From positions 62,001-126,000 of the forward strand of contig CANGYQ010000009.1 of NCBI GenBank assembly GCA_947458745.1: a stretch of DNA of 64,000 nt, given 5' to 3'. The number at the start of each line of letters is the position of its first letter. Position 1 is the first letter of the stretch. The notes below the pieces were generated by a model. That model made no database searches and was not told where the DNA came from. It saw only the letters and a program-made list of their open reading frames with translations. Made by a program: the position numbers and the translations under genes. This DNA comes from Bryobacteraceae bacterium. GTDB taxonomy: Bacteria > Acidobacteriota > Terriglobia > Bryobacterales > Bryobacteraceae. Below, in pieces: positions 53,592 to 62,512 of the stretch.

Positions 53592-53846
53592 ATGCGGACG
53601 ACGATTGACTTGCCAGACGCATTGTTCCGGGAGCTAAAGACCGAAACCGCGCGCGAAGGTATTTCCTTGAAGGAATTTGTGACGGAGGCGGTGCGCGAGA
53701 AGCTGGCCGACGGGCACTCTCGCAAGGGAAGAGGGTCGCCGCCGACGCTACCGTTGATCCCCAAAGGGCGCCTGACCATTGACCGCGTCTGGACCAACTC
53801 CGAGATCGACGAACTGCTGGATGAAGAGCTACTTAGCGGACGTTAA
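53592..53846 (+). CDS. vapB: Ribbon-helix-helix antitoxin, VapB-like
   Basis: Protein of 84 residues. MRTTIDLPDALFRELKTETA...GISLKEFVTEAVREKL is a typical ribbon-helix-helix domain, followed by a proline-rich hinge and an acidic tail (TNSEIDELLDEELLSGR) for toxin binding. ATG 53592 is taken, as the six residues before it do not fit. The toxin gene starts 26 bases before its end. Lies 33 bases after the E2 operon terminator. Confidence 0.85.
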   Translation: MRTTIDLPDALFRELKTETAREGISLKEFVTEAVREKLADGHSRKGRGSPPTLPLIPKGRLTIDRVWTNSEIDELLDEELLSGR

Positions 53847-54246
53847 CTTCTGGTTGGCACTGGCTGCGGAAGGACATCGCCACCATGGCATTGCTGCAGC
53901 ATGGTTCGAGGCACTGCGAGGTAGAGTCTACTTTTGCCGGGTCACCCAGATGGCGATGTTGCGTTTGCTCACCAACCCCAGGGTGGTGGAAGGGCAGCCG
54001 CTCACAGCCAGCGAGGCTTGGGCTCTCTATCGCGAATTACTGGCGGATCCCAAAATCAGTTTTCTGCCGGACCAGACCGGGCTGGAACCGCTTTGGGAAC
54101 AACTGCTCGTCAACCGCCGCGGTGGGTCCGATTGGACAGACACTTACCTCGCCGCACTGGCCCAGACGGGGCAACTGGACTTTGTCACGTTCGACGCGGG
54201 ATTTCAGCGCTTCCTGAACCTTAAGCTGACGCTGCTCTCCGCGTAG
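53821..54246 (+). CDS. vapC: VapC-like PIN-domain toxin
   Basis: PIN-domain protein of 141 residues, of the type with RVTQMAMLRLLTNPRV (Mtu_PIN family, TIGR00028-like). Acidic residues visible are D7 (YLADVNFWLA), the aspartates in GGSDWTDTYLAALA and the last in FVTFDAGF. The usual second glutamate is replaced by the Q in VTQ, as in many relatives. ATG 53821 fits the start of the fold. Overlaps the antitoxin by 26 bases. Unrelated in detail to the vapBC at 27709-28447. Confidence 0.88.
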   Translation: MKSYLADVNFWLALAAEGHRHHGIAAAWFEALRGRVYFCRVTQMAMLRLLTNPRVVEGQPLTASEAWALYRELLADPKISFLPDQTGLEPLWEQLLVNRRGGSDWTDTYLAALAQTGQLDFVTFDAGFQRFLNLKLTLLSA

Positions 54247-54261
54247 ACGCGCAGCCCATGC

Positions 54262-54594
54262 CTAATAGCGCGGAACGTTGGGGTCTACCGTCGCGCTCCA
54301 TAGGTCGATGCCGCCCGCCATACTTTGGCAGTTATCGACCCCCTGTTGCCGCAGCCAAGCCACGACATTCATGCTGCGGACGCCGTGGTGACAATGGACC
54401 ACCACCAACGCGTGATCTGCCATGGCATCCAGGGTCGTCAGCCGGGACGGGATGGTGTTCATCGGCATCAACTCCGCGCCTTCAATGCGGCTCAGAGCAT
54501 ACTCATGCGCTTCCCGGCAGTCGATGAGGCGGATGTCGTCGCCGGCATCCAGCATCTCTTTCACGGCAGCGGGCGCGATTTCAAGCGGCAGCAT
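54262..54594 (-). CDS. Rhodanese-domain protein
   Basis: Single rhodanese domain of 110 residues, expected to carry sulfur as a persulfide on C68 in VVHCHHGVRSMN. The flanking IRLIDCREAHEYALSRIEGA and NCQSMAGGIDLWS are typical. Start is ATG 54594, giving the normal beginning of the domain. The gene starts within the last 14 bases of the STAS gene. Sulfur acceptor unknown. Confidence 0.9.
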   Translation of the reverse strand: MLPLEIAPAAVKEMLDAGDDIRLIDCREAHEYALSRIEGAELMPMNTIPSRLTTLDAMADHALVVVHCHHGVRSMNVVAWLRQQGVDNCQSMAGGIDLWSATVDPNVPRY

Positions 54595-54922
54595 CTTCAA
54601 CACTCGCCACAAACGGGACCAGCGTATCGAGCATCGTGATCCGGAAGACTTCGCGCACGGTACCGGTGGCACCGGCCACCTTCAGTGTGCCACCGCCGGC
54701 CTTGATTTTGCCAAAGCAGAAGGAGACGATCCCGACGCCGGTGGAGTCGATGTAGTTGATCCCGGACATGTCCAGGATGATGTTTTTGCTGCCGCTCTCG
54801 AGCAGCTTCTGAATGGTGGTCTCCACCTGTTGGCTGTCGCGGCCCAGGGCCAGCTTGCCTTTCAGGGAAACAACCGTGGCGCCGTTATCCAGCGCGGATG
54901 TAGTGACATCAAGCAGCAGCAT
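54581..54922 (-). CDS. STAS-domain anti-sigma factor antagonist
   Basis: SpoIIAA/RsbV-like protein of 113 residues. The switch serine is S60 in DMSGINYIDSTGVG, which in this family is phosphorylated by an anti-sigma kinase and released by a PP2C phosphatase such as the one at 11051-12862. No kinase or sigma gene is adjacent; the neighbour is a rhodanese gene that overlaps it. The 29-base spacer to the divergent peptidase gene is very short. Confidence 0.9.
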   Translation of the reverse strand: MLLLDVTTSALDNGATVVSLKGKLALGRDSQQVETTIQKLLESGSKNIILDMSGINYIDSTGVGIVSFCFGKIKAGGGTLKVAGATGTVREVFRITMLDTLVPFVASVEDAAA

Positions 54923-54951
54923 GAACCGCTAGCATACCCTAACCTAAAGTC

Positions 54952-56247
54952 ATGCGCTTGCTTCTGGGGCTCGGGTTGGCCTCATTCTTGTTTTCGCCCT
55001 CTCTACGGGCCCAGCCGGACCGCGATACGCTCGACTCGTTTGAGAAGGTTTGGCAGACCGTCCAGAGCCGTTACTGGCAACCCACCCATTTGGACCGCCT
55101 CGCCAACGGCCAAAGTTGGCGGCAGATCCACGATGCGTACCGGGCTAAGGTGGAGCACGCCGCCGACAACTCCGAAGCGCGGCGGTTGATGAGCGAGATG
55201 CTGGGCCTGCTCGGGCAATCGCACTTCGCCATCATCTCCGGCCAGTTGGAGGACGACCTGGCCCCGTCATCGTTTGGCGACGGCACCGCGGGCATTGAGC
55301 CGGTGCTGGTGGGGTCCGCCGTGCTGGTGATGAGGGTTGAGCCGCAGAGCGGCGCGGCGCAGGCGCTGGTGAAGCCAGGCTGGGAGATCCTTCGTATTGG
55401 CGGGACCGATGTACCCGCGCTGGCCCAGCGGCTGCTCGAAAAGGACCCTTCGGTGAAGCAACGCAATCTGCTGCTGCGATGGGGCGTGCTGGGCCGATTG
55501 AGCGGACCTTCGGGCACTACCGTAAGAGTCGAGTTTGTCGATGGCGCCGGGCAGAAGGTGATCAAGCAAGTGCCCTTGAAAGACCCACCGGGCACGCGCG
55601 TCCGGTTTGGCTTTATGCCGCCCACGCCGCTGACGTTTCGTGTCGCGCGGCCCCGGCCGGACATCCAGTATGTCCGCTTCAACATCTTTCTGGACCCACC
55701 CGGCCTGATGGGCAAATTTGAAGACGCGGTAAAGACCTGCACCGGCGGCAAAAGCTGCCGCGGCTTCATCATCGACCTGCGCGGCAACCCCGGCGGCCTA
55801 GCCATTCTGGCTTCCGGCATGGCGGGCTTCTTCATCGACCAGCCAGACACCAAGCTGGGCACGCTCTACCAGCGCGAGGTAACCCTGAAGCTGGTGGTGA
55901 ACCCGCGCGTCGACACCTTCTCCGGCCCGCTGGCGGTGCTGGTGGACGGCGCTTCGGTGTCCACTTCCGAGATTATGGCGGGCGGCTTGCAGGACCTGAA
56001 ACGCGCGCGCATCTTCGGCTCACGCACGGCGGGCGCTGCCCTGCCCTCAAACGTCGAGCGGCTGCCCAACGGCGACCTGTTCCAGTACGCTGTGGCGAAC
56101 TATATCTCTGAAGGCGGGCAGACGCTGGAGGGGCGCGGCGTGATTCCGGATCAGGAAGTTGGGGTGAGCCGCGCGGCTTTGCTGGCGGGCCAGGATCCGG
56201 TTTTGGAAGCCGCGATAAACTGGATTGGTGCGCAACCTCGCCCTTAG
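54952..56247 (+). CDS. Secreted S41-family (C-terminal processing type) peptidase
   Basis: Protein of 431 residues with a signal peptide (MRLLLGLGLASFLFSPSLRA). An N-terminal helical part is followed by a PDZ-like region (VLVMRVEPQSGAAQALVKPG...ILRIGG) and an S41 core: RGFIIDLRGNPGGLAILASG and ASVSTSEIMAGGLQDLKRAR (residues 334 on) with the nucleophile serine. The lysine that serves as base in CtpA enzymes (TFGKG) is absent; here the segment is GSRTAGAALPS. It may be a tricorn/IRBP-like variant or inactive. Overlaps the next gene by 20 bases. Confidence 0.85.
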   Translation: MRLLLGLGLASFLFSPSLRAQPDRDTLDSFEKVWQTVQSRYWQPTHLDRLANGQSWRQIHDAYRAKVEHAADNSEARRLMSEMLGLLGQSHFAIISGQLEDDLAPSSFGDGTAGIEPVLVGSAVLVMRVEPQSGAAQALVKPGWEILRIGGTDVPALAQRLLEKDPSVKQRNLLLRWGVLGRLSGPSGTTVRVEFVDGAGQKVIKQVPLKDPPGTRVRFGFMPPTPLTFRVARPRPDIQYVRFNIFLDPPGLMGKFEDAVKTCTGGKSCRGFIIDLRGNPGGLAILASGMAGFFIDQPDTKLGTLYQREVTLKLVVNPRVDTFSGPLAVLVDGASVSTSEIMAGGLQDLKRARIFGSRTAGAALPSNVERLPNGDLFQYAVANYISEGGQTLEGRGVIPDQEVGVSRAALLAGQDPVLEAAINWIGAQPRP

Positions 56248-56992
56248 TCTCCTTCTGGCCGTTACCCCGGCCACTCTTCTTGCCGCTGATACACCCACCG
56301 CAGAGGCGATCCTGGATCGCTATGTGGAAGTGACGGGCGGCAAAGCGGCCTACGAAGGCCTGAAGACCGAGATGACCACCGGCATCATGGAGATGAAGGC
56401 GCAGGGCATCAAAGGCAAGATGAGCGGCTTCCGGAACGCGCAAAACTTCAGCTACAACGTGGTGGAGATTGATGGCGTCGGCAAGATCGAGGAAGGCTTC
56501 CACGAAGGGATCGCCTGGGAGAAGTCGGCCATGGGTGGCCCGCGCGTGAAGACCGGCGAAGAAAAGGCCTTCTACATGCGCGAAGCGATCCTGGCGCGGG
56601 ATGCCCGGTGGCGCGATGTCTACAGTAAGGCGGAGTTGTCCGGTGATGAAACCATCGATGGCGTCGTCTGCTTCAAGCTGGTGCTGACACCCAAGGAAGG
56701 CACCCGCACGGAGACGCAATACTTCGAGAAAGCCACGGGCTTCCGCAAGCGCATCTCCATGGTGATGTCAACGCAGATGGGCGACCTGCCGGTGGAATCG
56801 ACGCTCGGCGAGTACAAGGATTTCGGCGGCTTCAAGGCCCCCAGCAAGGTCAGTACGAAAATGGCCGGACAGGAACTTTCCGTGACCATCTCCACCATGG
56901 AGTTCAACAAAGAGATCCCGGCCAGCCGCTTCGTACCCCCCGCCGATGTGAAGGCGATTGCAGCTAAGCTGAAAGCCGCTCCGGCAAAGTAG
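56228..56992 (+). CDS. Secreted lipoprotein-sorting-like protein
   Basis: Protein of about 254 residues with a signal peptide (MRNLALSLLLAVTPATLLAA). The mature part (AEAILDRYVEVTGGKAAYEG, strands around GVGKIEEGFHEGIAWEK, YKDFGGFKAPSKVSTKMAG) resembles outer-membrane lipoprotein-sorting (LolA/DUF4292-like) beta sheets common in secreted acidobacterial proteins. No enzymatic motif. Start is GTG 56228 (TTG 56225 is also possible), inside the end of the peptidase gene, suggesting coupling. Confidence 0.75.
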   Translation: MRNLALSLLLAVTPATLLAADTPTAEAILDRYVEVTGGKAAYEGLKTEMTTGIMEMKAQGIKGKMSGFRNAQNFSYNVVEIDGVGKIEEGFHEGIAWEKSAMGGPRVKTGEEKAFYMREAILARDARWRDVYSKAELSGDETIDGVVCFKLVLTPKEGTRTETQYFEKATGFRKRISMVMSTQMGDLPVESTLGEYKDFGGFKAPSKVSTKMAGQELSVTISTMEFNKEIPASRFVPPADVKAIAAKLKAAPAK

Positions 56993-57014
56993 TTCGACCC
57001 GGTAGTGCGGTGCG

Positions 57015-58319
57015 CTACAGCCCCTTTTCCATCGGCAGCGCCAGCGGCGGCTCCACCATGAACTCCAGCGTCGCCATGGCCGCCATCGCTTCCCGGATGG
57101 CCGATTCTTCGCTGGGCTCCACCGTGATCACAAAGGGCAGATTGTCCTTGGTATCGCAGGGCACTTGCAGCACGGCATCCAGGCTGATGCCCTTGTCGGC
57201 GAGCACTCGCGAGAGAGAGGCGATGATGCCGGGGCGGTCCTTGACGCGGAAGCGCAGGTAGTAGGCCGTCTTCATCGAATCGAGCGGCAGTGGATGGGTG
57301 GGTTCCAGCGCAGCGTGAGCGAAGGGCGAAACGCGTTCATGAGAACCGGCGCGGATCTCGCGGGCCACCCGCATCAGGTCGCTGACCACGGCAACGCCAG
57401 TGGGCTTGGGGCCCGCGCCACGGCCATAGTAGAACGTGTCCTGGCCATAGTCGCCCAGCACCCAGATGGCGTTGTAGGCGCCTGAAACACCAGCCAGGAT
57501 GGTCGAGCGAGGCAGCAACGCCGGGCGGACGCTCAACAGCAAGCCCTCCGGAGTGCGCCGGGCACCGCACAGCAGGCGGATGGTGTAGCCCAACTGGCGG
57601 GCATACTCAAAATCAAACGGCGTGATGCGGCGGATGCCTTCGGTGTAGATCTCCGAGGGCGCGACGCTTTTGCCGAACATCAGTGCAACCAGAATGGCCA
57701 ACTTGGAGCGGGCATCGAAGCCGTCGATATCGGCCGTGGGGTCCGCTTCAGCGTAGCCCAGCCGTTGCGCCTCGGCCAGCACTTCGCCAAAGTCCGCGCC
57801 CCGCTTTTCGATCTCGGTGAGGATGAAGTTGGAGGTGCCGTTCAAGATACCGAACAGCGCCGACAACCGGTCACCGGAGATTCCTTCACGCAGCACGGTG
57901 TGGATGGGGATGCCGCCCGCGACGCTGGCTTCCATGGCCAAATTGACGTTGGCCTGTGCTGCTTTGCGCCAGATTTCAGGCCCGTGCAGCGCCATCAATT
58001 CTTTGTTGGCGGTGACGACGCTTTTGCCGTTGGCAATGGCGGCTTCAATGATCTCGCGCGCCACACCGGTGCCGCCGACGAGTTCACAGACGATGTCGAT
58101 TTCCGGATTGGTGACCACTTCGCGCCAGTCCGTGGTGCGGATGACGCGCTCCATTCCGGCAGGCAACGCTTTGCCTTCCAGCGTCCGGGAGCAGATGGCC
58201 CGGAGCCACAGGGGGAAGCCCAGCTTCTGCGTGTTCTGCTCCCAGTTCTCCCACAAGATCTCCAGCGTACCCAGGCCCACATTGCCCAGGCCAATAATGC
58301 CAACGTTAACGGGTTCCAT
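57015..58319 (-). CDS. hom: Homoserine dehydrogenase
   Basis: NAD(P)-dependent oxidoreductase of 434 residues converting aspartate semialdehyde to homoserine for methionine and threonine. NVGIIGLGNVGLGTLEIL binds the dinucleotide; GTSNFILTEIEKRGADFGEV, RLGYAEADPTADIDGFDARS (catalytic K follows) and the C-terminal ACT domain (YYLRFRVKDRPGIIASLSRV), usual for threonine feedback, are present. Start is ATG 58319; the frame is open further but reads into the MFS gene. Last of a six-gene operon and 14 bases overlapped with the MFS gene. Confidence 0.96.
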   Translation of the reverse strand: MEPVNVGIIGLGNVGLGTLEILWENWEQNTQKLGFPLWLRAICSRTLEGKALPAGMERVIRTTDWREVVTNPEIDIVCELVGGTGVAREIIEAAIANGKSVVTANKELMALHGPEIWRKAAQANVNLAMEASVAGGIPIHTVLREGISGDRLSALFGILNGTSNFILTEIEKRGADFGEVLAEAQRLGYAEADPTADIDGFDARSKLAILVALMFGKSVAPSEIYTEGIRRITPFDFEYARQLGYTIRLLCGARRTPEGLLLSVRPALLPRSTILAGVSGAYNAIWVLGDYGQDTFYYGRGAGPKPTGVAVVSDLMRVAREIRAGSHERVSPFAHAALEPTHPLPLDSMKTAYYLRFRVKDRPGIIASLSRVLADKGISLDAVLQVPCDTKDNLPFVITVEPSEESAIREAMAAMATLEFMVEPPLALPMEKGL

Positions 58320-59625
58320 GATTTGAAATTTCCTGATCTCGATCCAGTGTGCCGTCCAACTGGTTATCGGTTGAAATGATTTCCGGCGCGCGGTCCGCCG
58401 GTTCCGGCAGGCGGCCCGCGACATTCGCCCACGCCCAGAAGATGGCCGTCGTAGAGCTGAGGCAACCGGCGACGACGCCGATCAACCTTGGGCTGGTTTG
58501 GGTGGAGGCGATGCCCGCCACCATCATCGACACCATCATGGTGGACCAGGTGAGCGTCTCAATGGTCGTAAAGACACGGCCCCGGAAGCGAGGCTCGGCA
58601 TAGCGCAGCAGCATCGACATGTTCAGCACGCTGGAGACGGCCACCGCAGCGCGCGAGAGTCCAATCAAGCCCAGCGCCGCGCCGTAATGGGGCATCAGCG
58701 AGAAGGCCACGTAGCTGCCGCCGTGAATGACATAGGCGATCGAGACCGAGCGCTTGTAGCCCGCAAAGCTCAACCGGGGGCCCAGCCAGTGCGCAAAAAA
58801 GCCGCCAAAGACCAGCCCGATGCCCGCTGCCGCCCAGATTTCGCCGATGCCCGCGGGGCCGCGGTGGAATACTTGCTCTCCGAAAATGCTAAACAGGATC
58901 TGCGCCGCGCCGCCGCCGGTGGCCCAGCCAATACCAATCAATGAAATGCCGAATAGCAGCGGATTGCGGCGCAGGTAGCGCTGCCCTTCGAGAAAATCCT
59001 GCCACGGGTGCGGCTGGTCCAGTTTGCGGGCACTATTCTCCGCGGGCTTAAAGTTGCCCCGCAGCATCGAGATGCACCAGGCGGAAAACAGGAACGACAT
59101 CGCGTTCAAAAAGAAGGCCGTGTCATAGCCCAGGGCCGCCACCGAGGCTCCACCCAAAAACGCACCAATGGCGGTGGTGGCCCAGCCAGTGGTCTGCGTC
59201 AGCGAGTTCGCCGAATGGAGCTCTTCCTCTGTCGTGATCGAGGGCAGAATGGAAGACCGGCCAGCCGTGAAGAACGGCGAGGCGGCCATCAGCACGGCGC
59301 TCAGGATATAGAGCGGCCAGGTGAGATTCGATTGCGAGGCCGGGATAAACAGCAGAGCGATCGCGAAACGGATCAGATCGCTGGCGATCATGACGCGCTT
59401 GCGGTCCAGGCGATCGAGAATCACTCCGGCCAGCGGCCCCATGAACAACATGGGCACGGCACGCGAACTCAGCACACCCGCGACAATCAGGCCGCCTTCG
59501 GGATACCGCATCGCCAGCGCAAAGACGGCAATGTTGTTGAAGTGGTCGCCAACCTCGCTGACCACCTGGCCCAGCCAAGTGTAGCGGTAATTCCGGTTGC
59601 GGCCCAGGAGAGCGGGCAGATTCAC
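58306..59625 (-). CDS. MFS transporter, EntS/MFS_3-like
   Basis: Transporter of 439 residues with 12 helices. NYRYTWLGQVVSEVGDHFNN at the start and PLAGVILDRLDRKRVMIASD (MFS loop motif) are typical of the MFS_3 group, including the enterobactin exporter EntS. Export of a small metabolite is likely; the substrate cannot be told. ATGA overlap with the upstream EamA gene and 14 bases with hom, so the three are co-translated. Confidence 0.9.
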   Translation of the reverse strand: MNLPALLGRNRNYRYTWLGQVVSEVGDHFNNIAVFALAMRYPEGGLIVAGVLSSRAVPMLFMGPLAGVILDRLDRKRVMIASDLIRFAIALLFIPASQSNLTWPLYILSAVLMAASPFFTAGRSSILPSITTEEELHSANSLTQTTGWATTAIGAFLGGASVAALGYDTAFFLNAMSFLFSAWCISMLRGNFKPAENSARKLDQPHPWQDFLEGQRYLRRNPLLFGISLIGIGWATGGGAAQILFSIFGEQVFHRGPAGIGEIWAAAGIGLVFGGFFAHWLGPRLSFAGYKRSVSIAYVIHGGSYVAFSLMPHYGAALGLIGLSRAAVAVSSVLNMSMLLRYAEPRFRGRVFTTIETLTWSTMMVSMMVAGIASTQTSPRLIGVVAGCLSSTTAIFWAWANVAGRLPEPADRAPEIISTDNQLDGTLDRDQEISNHGTR

Positions 59626-60638
59626 CGCAAGCGATCTCCCGTTGAGACCAGCTTCTCCGCCGTCGCCAGATCGCCCGGCTCCGGCGCACTCATTGTCTCC
59701 ACTTCATCACCCGCGCGGCGTGACCGTTCCGTCACCCAAACCCCCACCAGCACCAACGCCCCCGCGGTAATCAGCGAAGAGGTGATCGGTTCCCCCAGCA
59801 GCAAAGCAGCGGCTGAGGTGGTCATCACGGGCTGCAGGTAGCTGAACGCCGAAAGCCTCGACGGTGCCATGTGCGTCAGCACGTGGTAGTAGATCATGTA
59901 GCCGACAATCGAGGAGAACACGGCCATGTAGGCCAAACTCGTCCAGGCGCGCAAAGTGACCTGGGTGAAGTCAAAACTAAAAACACCCCATACCGTCACC
60001 GGCAGCAGCATGGCCGCGCTGGCGCAGAAGCCCACCGTGTTGACGAAAAGGCCATCAAAGTTGGCGGACGCCCGCTTGCCCAGCACAATGTAGCTGGCAA
60101 AGGCCATGACGCCGATAAAGAGAATGAAGTCGCCCAGCAGCGAAGCGCCCGGGCTGGGAGTCTTGCTCAGTTGCAGGACCAAAACGCCGGAAAACGCAAT
60201 GCCCATCCCCAGCAGCTTGCGCGGCGTGATCTTTTCGAGACCCAGCATGGCGGAAAGCAACAGCGTCATCAGCGGCGTCAGCGGCAGGATCAATGCACCA
60301 TGCGAAACGCTGGTGCGCGCAATGCCGACCACAAACAACAACTGGTTAGCGCCCACGCCTAGCGCACCCAGCAAGATCAACTTCACCCACTGCGCTCGAG
60401 TGGGCATCACGGCATCCGGCTTCCGAAGGGCAAAATAAAGCGGCAGCAGGATGAGGGCGCACAGCGACATCCGGATCGACCCCAGCAGCAGCGAAGGGAT
60501 CTCCGCCAGCGCAAACTTGGACAACGCGTTATTGATCGCCCAGATCAATTGCACCAGCAGCGCCAGCCCAATCAGACGGGCTTCAGTGGCCTCTCCGCCG
60601 TTGCTGCGGGAGGCCGGACTACTTGCGGAATCACTCAA
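59622..60638 (-). CDS. EamA (DMT) family transporter
   Basis: Drug/metabolite transporter of 338 residues with ten helices in two EamA halves (LALLVQLIWAINNALSKFAL...LLLSAMLGLEKITPRKLLGM and LLGDFILFIGVMAFASYIVL...AAALLLGEPITSSLITAGAL). Members export amino acids or related metabolites. In this operon an amino acid or its derivative is a reasonable but untested substrate. ATGA overlaps with both the racemase gene and the MFS gene. Confidence 0.92.
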   Translation of the reverse strand: MSDSASSPASRSNGGEATEARLIGLALLVQLIWAINNALSKFALAEIPSLLLGSIRMSLCALILLPLYFALRKPDAVMPTRAQWVKLILLGALGVGANQLLFVVGIARTSVSHGALILPLTPLMTLLLSAMLGLEKITPRKLLGMGIAFSGVLVLQLSKTPSPGASLLGDFILFIGVMAFASYIVLGKRASANFDGLFVNTVGFCASAAMLLPVTVWGVFSFDFTQVTLRAWTSLAYMAVFSSIVGYMIYYHVLTHMAPSRLSAFSYLQPVMTTSAAALLLGEPITSSLITAGALVLVGVWVTERSRRAGDEVETMSAPEPGDLATAEKLVSTGDRLR

Positions 60639-61750
60639 ACAAGAACCTCTTCCTGCGCCGTGACGCTCTTCAGCGCCGCGTGGTCGATCTCATAGCCAAA
60701 GCCCGGCAGCTCCGTCACGGTGATGGTGCCGCGCCCGGAAACCGAGACTTCCGGTTCGATGATGTCTTTCTTCCAATAGCGCTTGGACGCCGAGACATCA
60801 CCCGGCAGCACAAAGTTGGGCAGCGTCGAAAGCGCGATGTTGTGCGCGCGCCCAATGCCCGATTCCAGCATGCCGCCGCACCAGACCGGCACGCCCGCCT
60901 TGGCGCAGACATCATGCACCTTCTTGGCTTCCGCAAAGCCGCCCACGCGGCCCAGTTTGATGTTGATGATCTTCGCTGCGCCCATCTTGATCGCTTGCTC
61001 CGCCTGGTGAGCGGAACGGATACACTCATCCAAACAGATCGGCGTTTGCAGCTGACGCTGTAGTTCGGCATGGTCGATGATTTCGTCGTGCGCCAGGGGC
61101 TGTTCGATCATCATCAGGTAGAACTCATCCAGCGCCTTCAACCGGCCGGCATCGGCCAGGGTGTAGGCCGAATTCGCATCGGCCATCAACTTGATCTGCG
61201 GGAAGCGCTTGCGCACTTCGCGCACCACGTCCACATCCCATTCGGGTGAGATCTTCATCTTGATCCGCTGATAGCCCGCGGAGACTTCCGTGTCGATCTT
61301 CTGCAGCAGTTGATCCACCGAATCCTGGATGCCGATCGAGACGCCGCAGGCGATCTCCTTGATCGCGCCACCGCCGATGGTCTTGTAGAGCGGTTCGTTG
61401 TTGAGACGCGCCTGCAGATCCCAGCAGGCCGCTTCCAGGCCGCCACGGGTCATCTTATGGCCACGGATATGGCTGGTGCGGGCGGCCACGTCAGCCGGAC
61501 CCGCAAACTCATACCCCAGGATGCGCGGGGCAATGTATTCCTTCAGCAGCGGCCAGATGGAGCCGGTCCATTCTTCGTTGTAGAAAGGATTCTCGCCCGC
61601 CGTCACTTCACCCCAGCCGGAGACGCCATCGGCGACCACTTCCACCAGGATGATGTCGCGCTCATAGGTGCGGCCAAAGCTGGTCTGGAAAAAGTGGACC
61701 AGCGGCATCTTGACGTGCCGCAGGACAATACGATCAATCTTGAAAGCCAT
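60635..61750 (-). CDS. N-succinylamino acid racemase / o-succinylbenzoate synthase family enzyme
   Basis: Enolase-superfamily enzyme of 371 residues. K164/K166 (RIKMKIS), D191 (MADANSAY), E216 (MIEQPLAHD), D241 (CLDECIRSA) and K265 (INIKLGRVGG) form the set of the MLE subgroup that includes o-succinylbenzoate synthase and N-succinylamino acid racemase; GGMLESGIGRAHN also matches. The GNAT gene immediately upstream (no gap) argues for the racemase role in D-to-L amino acid conversion rather than menaquinone synthesis. No menaquinone gene is adjacent. Confidence 0.88.
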   Translation of the reverse strand: MAFKIDRIVLRHVKMPLVHFFQTSFGRTYERDIILVEVVADGVSGWGEVTAGENPFYNEEWTGSIWPLLKEYIAPRILGYEFAGPADVAARTSHIRGHKMTRGGLEAACWDLQARLNNEPLYKTIGGGAIKEIACGVSIGIQDSVDQLLQKIDTEVSAGYQRIKMKISPEWDVDVVREVRKRFPQIKLMADANSAYTLADAGRLKALDEFYLMMIEQPLAHDEIIDHAELQRQLQTPICLDECIRSAHQAEQAIKMGAAKIINIKLGRVGGFAEAKKVHDVCAKAGVPVWCGGMLESGIGRAHNIALSTLPNFVLPGDVSASKRYWKKDIIEPEVSVSGRGTITVTELPGFGYEIDHAALKSVTAQEEVLV

Positions 61751-62512
61751 TTACTTGTTCTCCCAGGGTGCAAACAGGTAGCTGCCGGTGGTTTCGCCAC
61801 GGTCAAAAGCGACCACGGCCAAGCCTTGTGAGAGGTAGCAGTCAAACTGTTCGCTCACCGATTTCTGAATTTCGCGGGCGCGCGCCGGGTCACTACGTTT
61901 AAGGTCGCCAATGTTTGACGGCACATCAATGCGGGCTACGATCTCGGGCCGCGGTTCCGGCTGACCGGCCAGCAGATTGCGGACGCGCGAACTGTTGATG
62001 TACCACTCCGGAATGCAACGGTCCGTCGGCAGCCCGGCGTGCAGAGAGCTGGATGTGGTGCCGTACTGATTGAAGACAAAGCGTCGAATGACGGCGCCCA
62101 GACGCTCGATGTTGAAGAAGGCGTTCTTCAATTCCAGCGGGTCAAAGGTCCACTCGATCAGGTCGATGTCGCGGGTCATCGCTTCATCACGCTGCGCGAG
62201 CTTCAAACGGCGGCCCAAGCCCAGGTCGCGGTAGCCATCCAGGACACCCAGCATGTGGCTGTGGAGGTAGTACTTGCGGCCCGCCTTCAAGCCCGGGATG
62301 GCCAGGCAGAACGCCACCATCTTGTCGCCATCGTAGGCGCCAAAGACGTGGCCGCCCACTTTGGACGCCACCACGAACAGACGCACCGGCAGCAGGTCGA
62401 TATCCTCAAAGCCCCAGATGGTCTTTTGGATCTTGACGGCTTCGACAAACTCGGCATTCTGGGTCAGTTGACGGACCGTGATCTCTTGGCGGCGAGCAGC
62501 TGTTTCACTCAT
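61751..62512 (-). CDS. GNAT-family acyltransferase (COG3375 type), probable amino acid N-succinyltransferase
   Basis: Protein of 253 residues. Its start (VEAVKIQKTIWGFEDIDLLP), VASKVGGHVFGAYDGDKMVA, HSHMLGVLDGYRDLGLGRRL (acyl-CoA loop) and IEWTFDPLELKNAFFNIERL fit the COG3375 GNAT group often encoded beside N-succinylamino acid racemases. In that pathway it succinylates D-amino acids so that the racemase can invert them; a desuccinylase is then needed and is not in the window. ATGA overlap with mazG. Confidence 0.85.
   Translation of the reverse strand: MSETAARRQEITVRQLTQNAEFVEAVKIQKTIWGFEDIDLLPVRLFVVASKVGGHVFGAYDGDKMVAFCLAIPGLKAGRKYYLHSHMLGVLDGYRDLGLGRRLKLAQRDEAMTRDIDLIEWTFDPLELKNAFFNIERLGAVIRRFVFNQYGTTSSSLHAGLPTDRCIPEWYINSSRVRNLLAGQPEPRPEIVARIDVPSNIGDLKRSDPARAREIQKSVSEQFDCYLSQGLAVVAFDRGETTGSYLFAPWENK

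Noticed and set aside
52568..53797. Minus-strand open frame of 409 codons opposite the E2 gene
   Set aside because: Low-complexity H/G/V/D-rich shadow; it also crosses the terminator and the antitoxin gene.
53592..54246. A recent mobile island around the second vapBC pair
   Set aside because: No direct repeats, integrase or base-composition shift could be seen; a solitary toxin-antitoxin pair is enough to explain it.
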